Both the position numbers and the translations under genes were made by a program. The notes under the pieces were generated by a model, which saw only the letters and a list, made by a program, of their open reading frames with translations, made no database searches and was not told where the DNA came from. Positions 35,502 to 44,914 of a stretch of DNA of 51,504 nt are shown piece after piece; the first letter of the stretch is position 1, and each line of letters starts with the position of its first letter. Source of the DNA: Clostridia bacterium (GTDB taxonomy: Bacteria; Bacillota; Clostridia; Oscillospirales; Acutalibacteraceae); contig JAGAOT010000015.1 of the NCBI GenBank assembly GCA_017623615.1, positions 1-51,504 on the forward strand, given 5' to 3'.

Positions 35502-37058
35502 ATGAAAAAGTGCATTATCATCGGCGGCGGTCCCGCAGGCTTGACAGCGGGCTATGAACTGCTGAAAAAATCCAAGGACTATGAGGTTATCATTCTTGAA
35601 CAGAGCGATGTTCTCGGCGGCATTTCAAGAACGGTTAAATATAACGGCCACAGAATGGATATCGGCGGTCACCGCTTCTTTTCAAAGGATAAGAATGTAA
35701 ACAAATTCTGGGCGGAGCTTATGCCCGTTCAGGGTGCGCCGTCTATGGACGACAAAATGCTCGGCAGAGAAAAGCCGCTTGCCAAGGGCGGACCCGACCC
35801 CGAAAAAGAGGACAGGGTTATGCTTATCCGCCGCCGTATTTCAAGAATTTATTATCTTCACAAATTCTTTGACTATCCCATAACAATGAAGCCGCAGACA
35901 TTCATCAACATGGGTCTGCCCAGAACGGTCAAGGCGGGCTTCAGCTACCTTAAATCCACCGTCAGCAAGAAAGAAGAAACCTCTCTTGAGAATTTCTATA
36001 TCAACCGCTTCGGCAAGGTACTTTATTCCATGTTCTTTGAGGGCTACACCGAAAAGCTCTGGGGCAGGCACCCGAGCGAAATTTCGGCGGATTGGGGCGC
36101 CCAGAGAGTTAAGGGGCTTTCAATCCTTGCCGTTATAAAGGACATGCTTTCAAAGCTTGTTCCCGGCAAAAACAAAAAGGTTGAAACCTCGCTTATCGAA
36201 GAATTCCAATATCCCAAATACGGCCCCGGTCAGCTTTGGGAAGCCGTCGGCGAAGAGTTTGAAAAAATGGGCGGCAAAATCCTTTATAATCATAAGGTTA
36301 CCGATATCGACATTTCAAACGGCAGAGTCAACTGCGTTAAGTGCGGCAGCGAAGAGTTTGACGGCGATATTTTCCTTTCGTCAATGCCCGTCAAGGATTT
36401 GGTTGCAGGCATGGGCGATGAAGTGCCCGCCGCGCCCGCAGAAATCGCCAAAGGTCTGCCTTACCGCGATTTTGTAACGGTCGGTCTGCTTGTAAACAAG
36501 CTTAACCTCAAAAATGAAACAGGCATCAAAACCCTCGGCAACATTGTGCCCGACTGCTGGATTTATGTTCAGGATGTCGGCGTTAAGCTCGGCAGAATTC
36601 AGATTTTCAACAACTGGTCACCTTATCTTGTTAAAGACCCGCAAAACACCGTTTGGATTGGTCTTGAATATTTCTGCGACGAGGGCGATTCCTTCTGGAA
36701 TATGAGCGAAGCGGAATGCGTTGATTTTGCGGTTAAAGAGCTCAAATCCATGGGAGTTATCGATGCCGATGCAAAGGTGCTTGACAGCCACCGCGAAAAG
36801 GTGCAAAAGGCATACCCCGCATATTTTGACACCTATGACCGCATGGATGAGCTTGTTGAATATCTTGACACTTTCGGCAACCTCTACTGCATCGGCAGAA
36901 ACGGTCAGCACAGATATAACAACATGGACCACTCCATGGCAACCTCTTTTGAAGCTGTTTCCAACATTTTGAACGGCAAGGAAACAAAAGAAAACATCTG
37001 GGGTGTTAACACCGAGGCCGAATATCATGAGGAGAGCAAGGATGAAAACGGCAAATAA
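35502..37058 (+). CDS. FAD-dependent oxidoreductase (amine oxidase/protoporphyrinogen-oxidase-like)
   Basis: The protein has 518 residues. [19 protein letters not shown] is the dinucleotide-binding motif and [24 protein letters not shown] the second FAD contact. The middle contains [18 protein letters not shown] and [16 protein letters not shown], typical of the subfamily found beside glycan genes rather than of haem synthesis. The C-terminal FAD contact [18 protein letters not shown] is present. Substrate is unknown; it may act on a lipid or sugar. RBS GGGGGA at 35490-35495. The next start lies inside its last 17 bases. Confidence 0.87.
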   Translation: MKKCIIIGGGPAGLTAGYELLKKSKDYEVIILEQSDVLGGISRTVKYNGHRMDIGGHRFFSKDKNVNKFWAELMPVQGAPSMDDKMLGREKPLAKGGPDPEKEDRVMLIRRRISRIYYLHKFFDYPITMKPQTFINMGLPRTVKAGFSYLKSTVSKKEETSLENFYINRFGKVLYSMFFEGYTEKLWGRHPSEISADWGAQRVKGLSILAVIKDMLSKLVPGKNKKVETSLIEEFQYPKYGPGQLWEAVGEEFEKMGGKILYNHKVTDIDISNGRVNCVKCGSEEFDGDIFLSSMPVKDLVAGMGDEVPAAPAEIAKGLPYRDFVTVGLLVNKLNLKNETGIKTLGNIVPDCWIYVQDVGVKLGRIQIFNNWSPYLVKDPQNTVWIGLEYFCDEGDSFWNMSEAECVDFAVKELKSMGVIDADAKVLDSHREKVQKAYPAYFDTYDRMDELVEYLDTFGNLYCIGRNGQHRYNNMDHSMATSFEAVSNILNGKETKENIWGVNTEAEYHEESKDENGK

Positions 37059-39087
37059 AATCAAAATTTTTGTTCCCGTTATTATAATACTTGCCGTTTC
37101 ACTTGCGGCGGAAATAATTTTTTCAAACTTTGTTTATCTTGCTTTTGTTGCAGGCAAAAATGATGTCAGCGACTACAGACCGCTCGGCTCGTCCAGTTTC
37201 AGCCTTTCGGAGGAAAACAAAAGCTTTGATTTCCAATGCACCGGTTTAAAGCTTAATTCAATAAGCTTTACGGTAAAAACGGCGGATGAAAATGCTCTTG
37301 ATGAACTGACAACGGTTAATTTCTATGTTTTCGATGAAAACAGCACCAAAAGCGCGGCAAATGCCCGAAGCGAAAGAATAGCTGTTGGCGCATCACCGCG
37401 CAGAGCAACCGTTTATCTTAATTCCCTCGGCTCTGCAAGCGGAATAATCATGGATTTTCCCGAGCTTGAAGGGGAAATAACCGTTTACGATATCGTTATT
37501 AACCCCACATATCAATTCAGCTTTGACATTGTCAGATTTGCGGCTGTTTTTGTTTTGCTTGCGGTTATATATATTCTGAAATCGGGAACGGGCAAACAGC
37601 TTTGCCGCGAAATAACATATAATCAGGCGGCGTTGCTTTCATGCGCTTTAACCTGCATGGCGGCAATGCTTTTCTGGACTCTCTGCTCATCAAGCGAAAC
37701 GGGTTCCCGCATTGCATACCCGCTTCAAATCGGCGCGGAGCATTATCAGCCCTATATTCAGCAGTTTGACGCTTTTATGAAAGGTCAGCTCCATTTCGAC
37801 GTTCAGCCGACTGCGGAGCTTCTTGCCCTTGAAAACCCCTATGCGCCGAGCGAGCGCGACGGAATATATTATCTTTTTGACAGAGCGTTTTTTGAGGGTA
37901 AATATTATTCATATTTCGGCATTGCACCCATTCTTGTTGTTTATTATCCGTTTTATCTTTTAACAAACGCCCTGCCCATGGACAGCACGGTTATGGGCGT
38001 GTTTGCGCTGATAACCGCTTTGTTTCTGCCGCTTGCAGTTATCGAATGGGCAAAGCTTCGCAAGGCGGATATACGCCCGTGGTTTGCGGGCATTTGCGCC
38101 ATAGGAGCTTATTTTGCAAGCATGGCGCTTCTTATCCAGCGCGGAAGAACTCCGTTTTATTATATCGCCTCGGCGGCAGGAATAGCGTTTGTTTCCGCCT
38201 TTGCGTTCTGGGTTTTGAAGGCACTCGGCAGTAAAAAGCTTTTTGCACGCATTGCCTGCATGGTTTTGGCGGGGGTCAGCTTTGCGCTGGGCTTCCTTTC
38301 AAGAATAAATTCGGTTTTGCCCGCAGCATTAATCATTGCGGCATTTGTAATTATTTATCTGATTGAAAGCATAAAAGCGAAAAAATTCGGCGCATTCTTT
38401 GCGGAAATGGCGGCTTTGGCTTTGCCAGTCGCAGGTGCGATAGGCTTTTCGCTTTATTATAACTACATCCGCTTCGGTGACATATTCCAATTCGGCACGG
38501 ATTACCAACTCACCGTTGCAAATGCCTCGCTCTATGAAACGGGAGCGGGCGGCATATTCCCCTCTTTGTTCCACTACTTTTTACAGCCTTTTGAGTTTTC
38601 CGCTCAATTTCCGTTCATCACATTTTCATATCTGCCGCTTTCGGACTACGGCAAAGCGGTTTATATTGACAGCAGCTTCGGCATATTTGCCCTTCCGTTT
38701 ATGCTCTCTCTGCTTTTGGCACCTATTTTGTATAAAAGCAAAAAAATAAGCAAAAACGGTAAAATACTGCTCTCCGTTTCGCTTTTGTCGCTTGTTGTAA
38801 CCGCATTCCTGGATTTCTGCCTCGGCGGAGTTATTTTCAGATACACGGCGGATATTTCCCTGCCCGCTGCTCTGATTTCGGCGGTTATCCTGCTTGAAGC
38901 CGTTTCAATTTGTCAGAGCGAGCGTTCCGCAAGCGCGGTGAAGCTTGCAAAGAAATGCGTGCTTGCCCTTGTCGGGGTTACAATTTGCATTTCTCTTTCG
39001 GCATCACTTATGATTAACGGAAATCTCACGGCATATTCGCCCGATTTTTATGTTGCGGCGCGTGATTTCTTTGTGTTTTGGAGTTGA
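37042..39087 (+). CDS. Large polytopic membrane protein, GT-C glycosyltransferase-like
   Basis: The protein has 681 residues. A first helix (8-30) is followed by an external beta-rich domain (about 40-165) and then about 11-12 membrane helices. Long loops such as [31 protein letters not shown] (near 275) resemble polyprenyl-phosphate sugar GT-C enzymes, where acidic loop residues catalyse transfer. No database-level family is asserted. ATG 37042 has GAGGAG at 37030-37035 and overlaps the oxidoreductase end by 17 bases, implying coupling. Confidence 0.7.
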   Translation: MKTANKIKIFVPVIIILAVSLAAEIIFSNFVYLAFVAGKNDVSDYRPLGSSSFSLSEENKSFDFQCTGLKLNSISFTVKTADENALDELTTVNFYVFDENSTKSAANARSERIAVGASPRRATVYLNSLGSASGIIMDFPELEGEITVYDIVINPTYQFSFDIVRFAAVFVLLAVIYILKSGTGKQLCREITYNQAALLSCALTCMAAMLFWTLCSSSETGSRIAYPLQIGAEHYQPYIQQFDAFMKGQLHFDVQPTAELLALENPYAPSERDGIYYLFDRAFFEGKYYSYFGIAPILVVYYPFYLLTNALPMDSTVMGVFALITALFLPLAVIEWAKLRKADIRPWFAGICAIGAYFASMALLIQRGRTPFYYIASAAGIAFVSAFAFWVLKALGSKKLFARIACMVLAGVSFALGFLSRINSVLPAALIIAAFVIIYLIESIKAKKFGAFFAEMAALALPVAGAIGFSLYYNYIRFGDIFQFGTDYQLTVANASLYETGAGGIFPSLFHYFLQPFEFSAQFPFITFSYLPLSDYGKAVYIDSSFGIFALPFMLSLLLAPILYKSKKISKNGKILLSVSLLSLVVTAFLDFCLGGVIFRYTADISLPAALISAVILLEAVSICQSERSASAVKLAKKCVLALVGVTICISLSASLMINGNLTAYSPDFYVAARDFFVFWS

Positions 39088-39096
39088 TTGACTGAC

Positions 39097-40710
39097 ATGA
39101 CCGCTAACCTTCAAAAGCTAAAAAAACCGCTTGCTTTCATCGCTGCGGCTCTGTTTGCCGCCGCTTCGCTTGCAACGGTTATATATTACATAATTTATCC
39201 CTCGGAAGCGTTCTTTCACGCAGACTGCTCGGACACAATTCTGTGGGCTCAGGCGAGCTATGACGGCAAAGCCCTTTTCAACCCCGATTTCGGCTATGCG
39301 GCAATGCTCCCATTCGGCGGAACAATGCTTATGCTTCCGTTTATCGGCGCATTCGGCGTTTCGATGACCACCCACCATATAGGCATGGTGCTTTTTACTT
39401 TGCTTTTCTTCGCGGCGGTTTTTCTGCTCTGCAGAAGCCTTAAATTCAGCTATCCCCTTTCGTTTTCGGCTGTCGGCATTCTTGCTATGGTTTTGTGCGC
39501 TTCGGCAAAAATGCGCGAAATCTTTTATGAGCATGTTATTTATTACAGCATAAGCGTTTTGATTGTCTGCGTGCTTCTCTCGCTTCTTATAAGATTTAAG
39601 GATGCCTTTAACAACGAGAAAAAGCAAAAACAGCTTATAGCAATTATATTTTGCACGGTTGTTTTTTCGGCATGCTCCGCACTCGACGGCATGCAGGTTA
39701 TCGCAATGGGCATTTTGCCCGTGCTTTTCGCCGCGGTTTTTGAGATTTTTTTGGAAAAAGACAGAAAGATTTTCTCAAAAGGAAATCTTACCTCAATTTA
39801 TTACTGCATGATTTGCGGCTTTTCAACCGTTATCGGCATGTGGATACTGAGGCTCACAAGCGACGGTATTTCCGCGGGCTATGCGGGCGCATTCTCGCAA
39901 TATGCCAACATGGAGGAATGGCTTGCAAACCTCGGCAAATTCCCCATGCATTGGTTTGCGCTTTTCGGCGTTGATGCGGGCTACGGAATGGGTATTTTTT
40001 CACTCGACTCTATTCTGAACATTGTCCGCATTGCCACGGCGGCGATAATCGCAATCGTGCCCTTTATTGCGCTGATATTCTATAAAAAGTTTGACAGCGC
40101 ATCAAGGCTGCTCATTCTCACCCACTTCGGAATGAGCGCGGTTATCATGTTTGGCTATGTTTTCGGCATCCTCTCCGCCGCCAACTGGCGCTTAAGCCCG
40201 ATGATTTGCACGGGGCTTCTTGTCTGCTTTGCTGCTTTTAAAACTGCGCGCAATTATGTGCTCCCCTTGCGTTTTTCGGTTATCGGAGCATGCGTGCTTG
40301 TTCTTATGAGCGGAATTTCATTCAAAACCGTTGCTCAAATGGATAAAAACGGCATCGAGAACAACGAAAAATATCACCTTGCTCAAACGCTTGAAGAAAA
40401 CGGGCTGACCTACGGCTACGCAACCTTCTGGAATTCGCAGGCAATAACCGTGCTTTCGGATTCACGAGTAAGAGCGGCAAACATCGACATCAACGAAAAC
40501 GGAATAGCCCCCTGCGCATATCAGGCAAACCAAAATTGGTTTGAGCCGCAGGAGGATGTTGAGGAATATTTCGTTCTTGCATCGGACTATGAAATCTCTG
40601 TTTTGCAGGAAACCATTGACTGGAATCTTTTTGAGATGCTCGCAACGGATATCATAGAAATCGAAGGCTATAAGATATACATTTTCAAATCTCTTCTTTT
40701 TCTGAATTGA
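39097..40710 (+). CDS. Polytopic membrane protein, second GT-C-like glycosyltransferase candidate
   Basis: The protein has 537 residues, about 11 membrane helices and a short C-terminal extracytoplasmic part (about 440-537). The first external loop, EAFFHADCSDTILWAQASYDGK, holds acidic residues where GT-C catalytic aspartates are expected. Function is not established. ATG 39097 is preferred over the in-frame TTG 39088; neither has a clear RBS, and the gene starts 9 bases after the previous stop. Its 3' end overlaps the convergent small gene by 26 bases. Confidence 0.7.
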   Translation: MTANLQKLKKPLAFIAAALFAAASLATVIYYIIYPSEAFFHADCSDTILWAQASYDGKALFNPDFGYAAMLPFGGTMLMLPFIGAFGVSMTTHHIGMVLFTLLFFAAVFLLCRSLKFSYPLSFSAVGILAMVLCASAKMREIFYEHVIYYSISVLIVCVLLSLLIRFKDAFNNEKKQKQLIAIIFCTVVFSACSALDGMQVIAMGILPVLFAAVFEIFLEKDRKIFSKGNLTSIYYCMICGFSTVIGMWILRLTSDGISAGYAGAFSQYANMEEWLANLGKFPMHWFALFGVDAGYGMGIFSLDSILNIVRIATAAIIAIVPFIALIFYKKFDSASRLLILTHFGMSAVIMFGYVFGILSAANWRLSPMICTGLLVCFAAFKTARNYVLPLRFSVIGACVLVLMSGISFKTVAQMDKNGIENNEKYHLAQTLEENGLTYGYATFWNSQAITVLSDSRVRAANIDINENGIAPCAYQANQNWFEPQEDVEEYFVLASDYEISVLQETIDWNLFEMLATDIIEIEGYKIYIFKSLLFLN

Positions 40711-40984
40711 CAATAATCCAATAAATATTGCTTAAGGGCGGCGGCGCAATGCTTGCCGCCCTTTTTGCGCCGTTTTTGATTTTCTCAATCACAGGCAGGG
40801 CATTCACCGCCGAATCGTAATATTTTTCAGCAGATGCGTTCATAACAACAACGGCAAATTCCTGCCCGAGGCTGATTTTTCTGGCATTTTCATCAGCAAC
40901 AAAAACACATGCGGTCAAAGCTGTTATGCTCAAACAAGCAATAACAGTTATTATATAATATCTTATTATTTTTATATGTATCAT
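40685..40984 (-). CDS. Small putative lipoprotein coupled to spoIIP
   Basis: The protein has 99 residues. A hydrophobic N-terminus (5-26) ends in LTAC, a plausible lipobox with Cys26, so it may be a lipoprotein or a single-pass membrane protein. The rest is short and soluble. I do not recognise the family. Its ATG overlaps the spoIIP stop by four bases (ATGA), a strong sign of translational coupling and shared sporulation-stage expression. Confidence 0.65.
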   Translation of the reverse strand: MIHIKIIRYYIITVIACLSITALTACVFVADENARKISLGQEFAVVVMNASAEKYYDSAVNALPVIEKIKNGAKRAASIAPPPLSNIYWIIVNSEKEEI

Positions 40985-42078
40985 TCCTTTATATAATCAT
41001 CCATCAGCGCAGCAAGCGCGGCTGCAAGCATTCTGCCCGAATAGCACGCCTCCTCCAGAGTGTTAGCCTCGCTGCCCATTTCGATAAGCAGGCTGAAGCG
41101 GGTCATATCCATGTTATATTTTCTCTGTGAAAACAGCACGGGCCGCATAAGCCCGGGAAACATTGTTTCGCACTTTTTTTGAAGCTGCAGGGCAAATCGC
41201 AGGTTATATTCCCAATCAGGGAAATTCTCAACCTTGCCCTCCTCGGCGCCCGTTATTATCATAAGCTGCGCCGCCTTTTTACCGCTTATTGTGTTGACGG
41301 GCTTGATTTTCGTGCCGCTGTCAAGAGTAATTGCATCGCGGTGGATATCAAGAACAATCTGTATTTCGGGATGCTCCTCCAAATGCTTTTCAACTGTTTT
41401 GCGCGACTCGGAATATGAAGCGTTATAGCTGTCATCATGAATTGTTTTGTCGTGGATAACAGTATACCCCAATTCGGTCAGATAATTCGCAATTTCCGTA
41501 CCGACACGCACAATATTGCGGTTTTCATCGTTGCTTCTTGCCACATAATCGCAGGCATACCAGCTCCGCTCAATCATCTCATAGCCCTCTGAAGTGTGGC
41601 TGTGAAAAATCAGCACGGCGGGCTTTGATTTGTCAACGGAAAGCTCCAACGGCTTTGACAAAACAGATTCGATATCAAGGGATTTTGTGTCCGTTGTGTT
41701 TTTCACCCGCACATTCCCGAAGGTATGCGTTGCGCCCTTGGTTGTGTAGGTGACGGAATTTATATCGCCATCCTTTTTATCATCAGAAAACTTTTTTGTG
41801 TATTTTTCAATCAGCGCTTTTATATCATCAGGCGTTTCCGTTATGTCAGGCGATGCTTTTGACACCTCTTCGGTTATCGGCTCTGTTTCTTTCCGCGTTG
41901 TTTCGGCTTTTGTTTCGCTTATGGGCTGTGTTTGCGTTTGTGCACCCGAATAAAACACAACCGACGCCATTGCAAGCGACAGCTTGCCCGCAAACTGCCC
42001 GAAAACAAGCACAGCAGCAAGCACAACCGATATAATAAACGTAATAATGTCCGAATGCTTTTCTTTTACCGTGTTCAT
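40981..42078 (-). CDS. spoIIP: Stage II sporulation protein P (SpoIIP) family
   Basis: The protein has 365 residues: an N-terminal membrane helix (10-45), a Thr/Glu-rich linker, and a catalytic domain with VLIFHSHTSEGY (H159, H161), VLDIHRDA (244-249) and LLIEMGSEANT (E333, E337), the amidase_3-like zinc site of SpoIIP. It cuts peptide stems and crosslinks in septal peptidoglycan, with SpoIID and SpoIIM, during engulfment. RBS AGAGGGG upstream of ATG on the minus strand. With bofA and yaaL it indicates sporulation capacity. Confidence 0.9.
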   Translation of the reverse strand: MNTVKEKHSDIITFIISVVLAAVLVFGQFAGKLSLAMASVVFYSGAQTQTQPISETKAETTRKETEPITEEVSKASPDITETPDDIKALIEKYTKKFSDDKKDGDINSVTYTTKGATHTFGNVRVKNTTDTKSLDIESVLSKPLELSVDKSKPAVLIFHSHTSEGYEMIERSWYACDYVARSNDENRNIVRVGTEIANYLTELGYTVIHDKTIHDDSYNASYSESRKTVEKHLEEHPEIQIVLDIHRDAITLDSGTKIKPVNTISGKKAAQLMIITGAEEGKVENFPDWEYNLRFALQLQKKCETMFPGLMRPVLFSQRKYNMDMTRFSLLIEMGSEANTLEEACYSGRMLAAALAALMDDYIKE

Positions 42079-42137
42079 TACAATACCCCTCTTTTGTCAA
42101 TATATTCTATATATATGCAGGCAAACGGGGTTTAATG

Positions 42138-42152
42138 GTTACAAATTGTAAC
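42138..42152. promoter_or_regulatory. Palindrome upstream of spoIIP, possible operator
   Basis: GTTACAA and TTGTAAC form a 7-bp inverted repeat around one central base, 60 bases upstream of the spoIIP start. It has the form of a dimeric-regulator site. No regulator is identified. The rest of 42153-42332 is AT-rich and holds a second hairpin (42263-42291). Confidence 0.4.
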
Positions 42153-42262
42153 TTTTTCGGGCGATTTTGTAACCGTTTTGTATTAATTTTGTAATTTAAA
42201 AAGGTGTTTTTTCGCTTTCGGATGTAATATAATATGAACATAGCAAGTAAGATTTTCGTTTC

Positions 42263-42291
42263 ACCGAAAACGAGGTGCAAGCGTTTTCGGT
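42263..42291. other. Stable 10-bp hairpin in the spoIIP-GDPD gap
   Basis: ACCGAAAACG (42263-42272) pairs perfectly with CGTTTTCGGT (42282-42291) around a 9-nt loop. A TATAAT at 42228-42233 precedes it on the plus strand, but its -35 is poor. It may belong to a small RNA or to the spoIIP leader; no T run follows on either side. Confidence 0.4.
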
Positions 42292-42325
42292 CCCCATCCA
42301 TCCTTTCAATGTTAATAACAAAGTC

Positions 42326-42360
42326 GAAAAAAAGGGCGTTTTCCGTTTGGAAAACGCCCT
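42326..42360 (-). terminator. Intrinsic terminator of the GDPD gene
   Basis: A 12-bp perfect stem (42333-42344 with 42349-42360) with a 4-nt loop is followed on the minus strand by seven T residues (complement of 42326-42332). The GDPD transcript would pass through the REP-like element before ending here. Confidence 0.82.
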
Positions 42361-42404
42361 CGGCTTTTATGCTGTTAAAATCAGTAATTCGTAATTTTGG
42401 TGTT

Positions 42405-42473
42405 GTAGGGGCGATTCACGAATCGCCCGCGAAACCTGCACAAATAAGCGGCGGGAGCAAGCCCCCGCCCTAC
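42405..42473. repeat. REP-like palindromic repeat element
   Basis: The element starts GTAGGG and ends CCCTAC. It holds two internal palindromes: GGGCGATTC/GAATCGCCC (42409-42428) and GGCGGG..CCCGCC (42440-42469). Similar GTAGGGGCG-type palindromes are, from memory, scattered in many gut Clostridia genomes. It has no coding content. A degenerate relative lies at 17259-17281 in the opposite orientation. Confidence 0.7.
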
Positions 42474-42511
42474 TCTGTAACTCCGGTTTTGTAAACCTTT
42501 ATTGCTGTGTA

Positions 42512-43210
42512 TTATTTTCGTCCGCCGAAGCAATCGGATTCGATGTAATCAACGCCCAACGAAAGGCAATAATCAAGTGCCTCCTTGTCGTTGACAGTCC
42601 ACAAAGCAACCTCCAGATTTCTGTCATGGAATTCCTTTATCATTTCGGGTGTTATGATTCCGTAATACGAATCAAGCGAAAAACCGTAGTCAAAGCAGCA
42701 CTTGTAGTCCTCTTCTGCCGAGCCGTAGGTAAGCATCAGCGGAAGCTCCGGAAACATTTCACGCGCTTTGATAAGGTTACCCAACTCAAAAGACTGCATA
42801 ATGCATTTTGAAAGGTCATAAACCTGCGCGGCTGTTTCAAACAGCGCTTTGACCTGCTCATCGGTGAAGCCGCCTTTAAGCTCGATGAAACAAATCATGT
42901 TGTTTTCTTTCATTATCTCAAGATATCGCTCAAAGGTGCAAAGATAAACAGTATCGGCGGATTTTGTGTTTTTGAGCGGCTTTGCGGTCAGTTCCGCGTA
43001 GGTTGCCTCCGCCACCAAAAGCTCCGTTCCGTCCTCAAAGGTTACCTCATCGTTGTGGTTGGTAACATAAACGCCGTCTTTCGTTATGCGCACATCGGTT
43101 TCTGCGCCGCCCGAGCCGTTTTTTGCCGCCTCAAGGAAGGCAATTTCCGTGTTATCGGGATAGCATGCGCTGTAGCCTCTGTGGGCAATCATACAAACAT
43201 TATTTTTCAT
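42512..43210 (-). CDS. Glycerophosphodiester phosphodiesterase (GDPD/GlpQ)
   Basis: The protein has 232 residues. IAHRGYSACYPDNTEIAF carries the catalytic His-Arg and the Glu ligand, GAETDVRITKDG the second metal site, and NHNDEV the second catalytic histidine, followed by FIELKGG. It hydrolyses glycerophosphodiesters to glycerol 3-phosphate and an alcohol, recycling phospholipid head groups or glycerol-teichoic material. No signal peptide, so it is cytoplasmic. RBS GGAGGAAC before ATG; promoter at 43241-43269. Confidence 0.93.
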   Translation of the reverse strand: MKNNVCMIAHRGYSACYPDNTEIAFLEAAKNGSGGAETDVRITKDGVYVTNHNDEVTFEDGTELLVAEATYAELTAKPLKNTKSADTVYLCTFERYLEIMKENNMICFIELKGGFTDEQVKALFETAAQVYDLSKCIMQSFELGNLIKAREMFPELPLMLTYGSAEEDYKCCFDYGFSLDSYYGIITPEMIKEFHDRNLEVALWTVNDKEALDYCLSLGVDYIESDCFGGRK

Positions 43211-43240
43211 AAGTTCCTCCGTATGTAAAACTATAAATGT

Positions 43241-43269
43241 AGTTTATCATTTAAAGCAACGGCTGTCAA
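43241..43269 (-). promoter_or_regulatory. Promoter of the GDPD gene
   Basis: On the minus strand TTGACA (complement of 43264-43269) and TAAACT (complement of 43241-43246) are 17 bases apart. It is back to back with the DUF362 promoter that begins at 43282. Confidence 0.75.
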
Positions 43270-43281
43270 TTACGCTTTTTC

Positions 43282-43310
43282 TTGAATTATATTTTGAAAT
43301 GTGGTAAAAT
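43282..43310 (+). promoter_or_regulatory. Promoter of the DUF362 gene
   Basis: TTGAAT at 43282-43287 and TAAAAT at 43305-43310 are 17 bases apart, about 29 bases before the chosen start codon. Confidence 0.75.
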
Positions 43311-43338
43311 TAACATATTGACGGAAGGAGATATGATT

Positions 43339-44199
43339 ATGAGCGCAAATGTATTTTTTTCACGCACTATAACTCCCGAAAAGGTTTTGGAGCTTTATAA
43401 AACGCTCGGCAAAGAGCTTGAAGGCAAAGTTGCCGTTAAGGTGCATTCGGGCGAAAAGGGCAATCAGAATTTCTTGAAGCCCGATTTCTGGAAGCCCGTT
43501 GTTGACCATGTTAACGGCACGGTTGTTGAATGCAACACCGCATACAACGGCGAAAGAAACACAACGGAAAAGCATCTTGCGCTTTTCAAAGAGCACGGCT
43601 GGGATATCTTCCCCGTTGACCTGCTTGATGCAGAGGGCCCCGACCTTGTGCTCGACATTCCCGACGGGCTTAAGATAAAGAAAAACTTTGTCGGCAAAAA
43701 CATCGCAAACTATGATTCCATGCTTGTTCTTTCCCATTTCAAGGGTCATCCCATGGGCGGCTACGGCGGAGCAATAAAGCAGCTTTCAATCGGCGTTGCT
43801 TCGTCCTACGGCAAGGGCTATATTCACGGTGTGGGCGACCCTGCAGACTTCTGGAATTCAGACCACGATTCGTTCCTTGAATCCATGGCGGATGCGGCAA
43901 GCTCCGTTGTAGAATACTTCAAAGGCAAAATCGTTTATGTAAACGTTATGAAAAACATGAGCGTTGACTGCGACTGCTGCGCCGTTGCGGAGGACCCGTG
44001 CATTGCGGACATCGGCATCCTTGTTTCCGACGACCCCATTGCGATTGACCAAGCATGCATCGACCTTGTTTATGCCTGCTCCGACTCCGGCAAGCCCCAC
44101 CTGATTGAACGCATTGAAAGCAGAAACGGCGTTCACACAATAGAAGCCGCCGCTAATCTCGGCTTCGGCACAAGGGATTACAATTTGATAGAAGTGTAA
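43339..44199 (+). CDS. DUF362 domain protein
   Basis: The protein has 286 residues. It shows GEKGNQNFLKPDFWKP, VLSHFKGHPMGGYGGAIKQLSIG and a VDCDCCAVAEDPC cysteine cluster near 213-225, features of DUF362 proteins, several of which bind iron-sulfur clusters or associate with ferredoxin-type domains. This member has no separate 4Fe-4S domain, so the cysteine cluster may be its metal site. Function unknown. ATG 43339 is preferred because AAGGAG (43325-43330) lies 8 bases upstream; ATG 43333 would be too close. Confidence 0.85.
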   Translation: MSANVFFSRTITPEKVLELYKTLGKELEGKVAVKVHSGEKGNQNFLKPDFWKPVVDHVNGTVVECNTAYNGERNTTEKHLALFKEHGWDIFPVDLLDAEGPDLVLDIPDGLKIKKNFVGKNIANYDSMLVLSHFKGHPMGGYGGAIKQLSIGVASSYGKGYIHGVGDPADFWNSDHDSFLESMADAASSVVEYFKGKIVYVNVMKNMSVDCDCCAVAEDPCIADIGILVSDDPIAIDQACIDLVYACSDSGKPHLIERIESRNGVHTIEAAANLGFGTRDYNLIEV

Positions 44200-44205
44200 A
44201 ATAAT

Positions 44206-44250
44206 AAAACCTACGAATCAGATGAGAACAATAAATGATTCGTAGGTTTT
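44206..44250. terminator. Bidirectional terminator between DUF362 and the restriction gene
   Basis: A 15-bp perfect stem (AAAACCTACGAATCA at 44206-44220 with TGATTCGTAGGTTTT at 44236-44250) has a 15-nt loop. It lies between convergent genes and has T-rich ends in both directions. Confidence 0.82.
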
Positions 44251-44267
44251 AAAATAATCGTTATATT

Positions 44268-44900
44268 TTACAAAAGATATGGTAAAAGGTTGTTTTCAAA
44301 AAAATCTAACATATCTCCTACATCTTCTGTATCTCGCCACATATAGTAATTTTTCTCATATCCTTGAAACCAATAAGCTATTTCACGATTTCGACGCGGG
44401 TCTCTTGTAATATCGCCTACTATCACAATCCAAAATGGTAAAATTTCATCTGATATACCTCCGGTTTTGCGTATTATATTTATTAATCCCGGCGTAAAAT
44501 ACTTGCAGCTTCTTTCATGAGCATTCCCTCTGCCCGCATGCATATTTGTTGTCTCAACCCAGCCATCTTGTCTTTTGATTTCTCCAAACAAAACCTTACC
44601 GTTTGCCAGGTTCCTTATAGCAAAATCCATGCTAATTCCCCATTTATACTTTGGCTTTCCGTTTGCCTTTTTTGCAGTAACATCAACATCATAAATCTTT
44701 TCCCTTGTTTCTTTGGATAAAGGGAATGTGGAATAAATATCTTTGAATTCTTTTGGATGTCTTTCAACAAGAAATTGATTTGGATAGACACTATCAAGGG
44801 CATTTTGCAAAGAAATTTTAAACAATTCTTCAGTAGCTAAAGCCAATGCCCCGCTTATAGTTTGCCAATTAGCACGTTTTCTTAATTCAGAACTTGCCAT
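44268..44900 (-). CDS. Type II restriction endonuclease, MunI family (predicted site CAATTG)
   Basis: The protein has 210 residues. The segment FGEIKRQDGWVE followed by GRGNAHERSCKYFTPGL and the later GDITRDPRR match R.MunI closely as I remember that sequence. The PD-(D/E)xK residues are D92 (in GISMDFAI), E107 and K109 (in GEIK), with the same spacing (15 and 2) as MunI D83, E98, K100. It should cut DNA at CAATTG unless methylated. It is AT-rich compared with flanking genes, suggesting transfer. RBS AGGAGG 7 bases upstream; it follows the controller gene by 14 bases. Confidence 0.93.
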   Translation of the reverse strand: MASSELRKRANWQTISGALALATEELFKISLQNALDSVYPNQFLVERHPKEFKDIYSTFPLSKETREKIYDVDVTAKKANGKPKYKWGISMDFAIRNLANGKVLFGEIKRQDGWVETTNMHAGRGNAHERSCKYFTPGLINIIRKTGGISDEILPFWIVIVGDITRDPRRNREIAYWFQGYEKNYYMWRDTEDVGDMLDFFENNLLPYLL

Positions 44901-44914
44901 AATGGTGCCTCCTC

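Noticed and set aside
42228-42360. Plus-strand small RNA ending at the 42333-42360 hairpin
   Set aside because: The T run that makes this hairpin a terminator is on the minus strand, so it fits the GDPD gene; the plus-strand -35 is also poor.
42234-42494. 86-codon plus-strand frame across the REP-like element
   Set aside because: It reads through a terminator stem and the REP palindrome; such peptides (GAIHESPA-like) are usual artefacts of these repeats.
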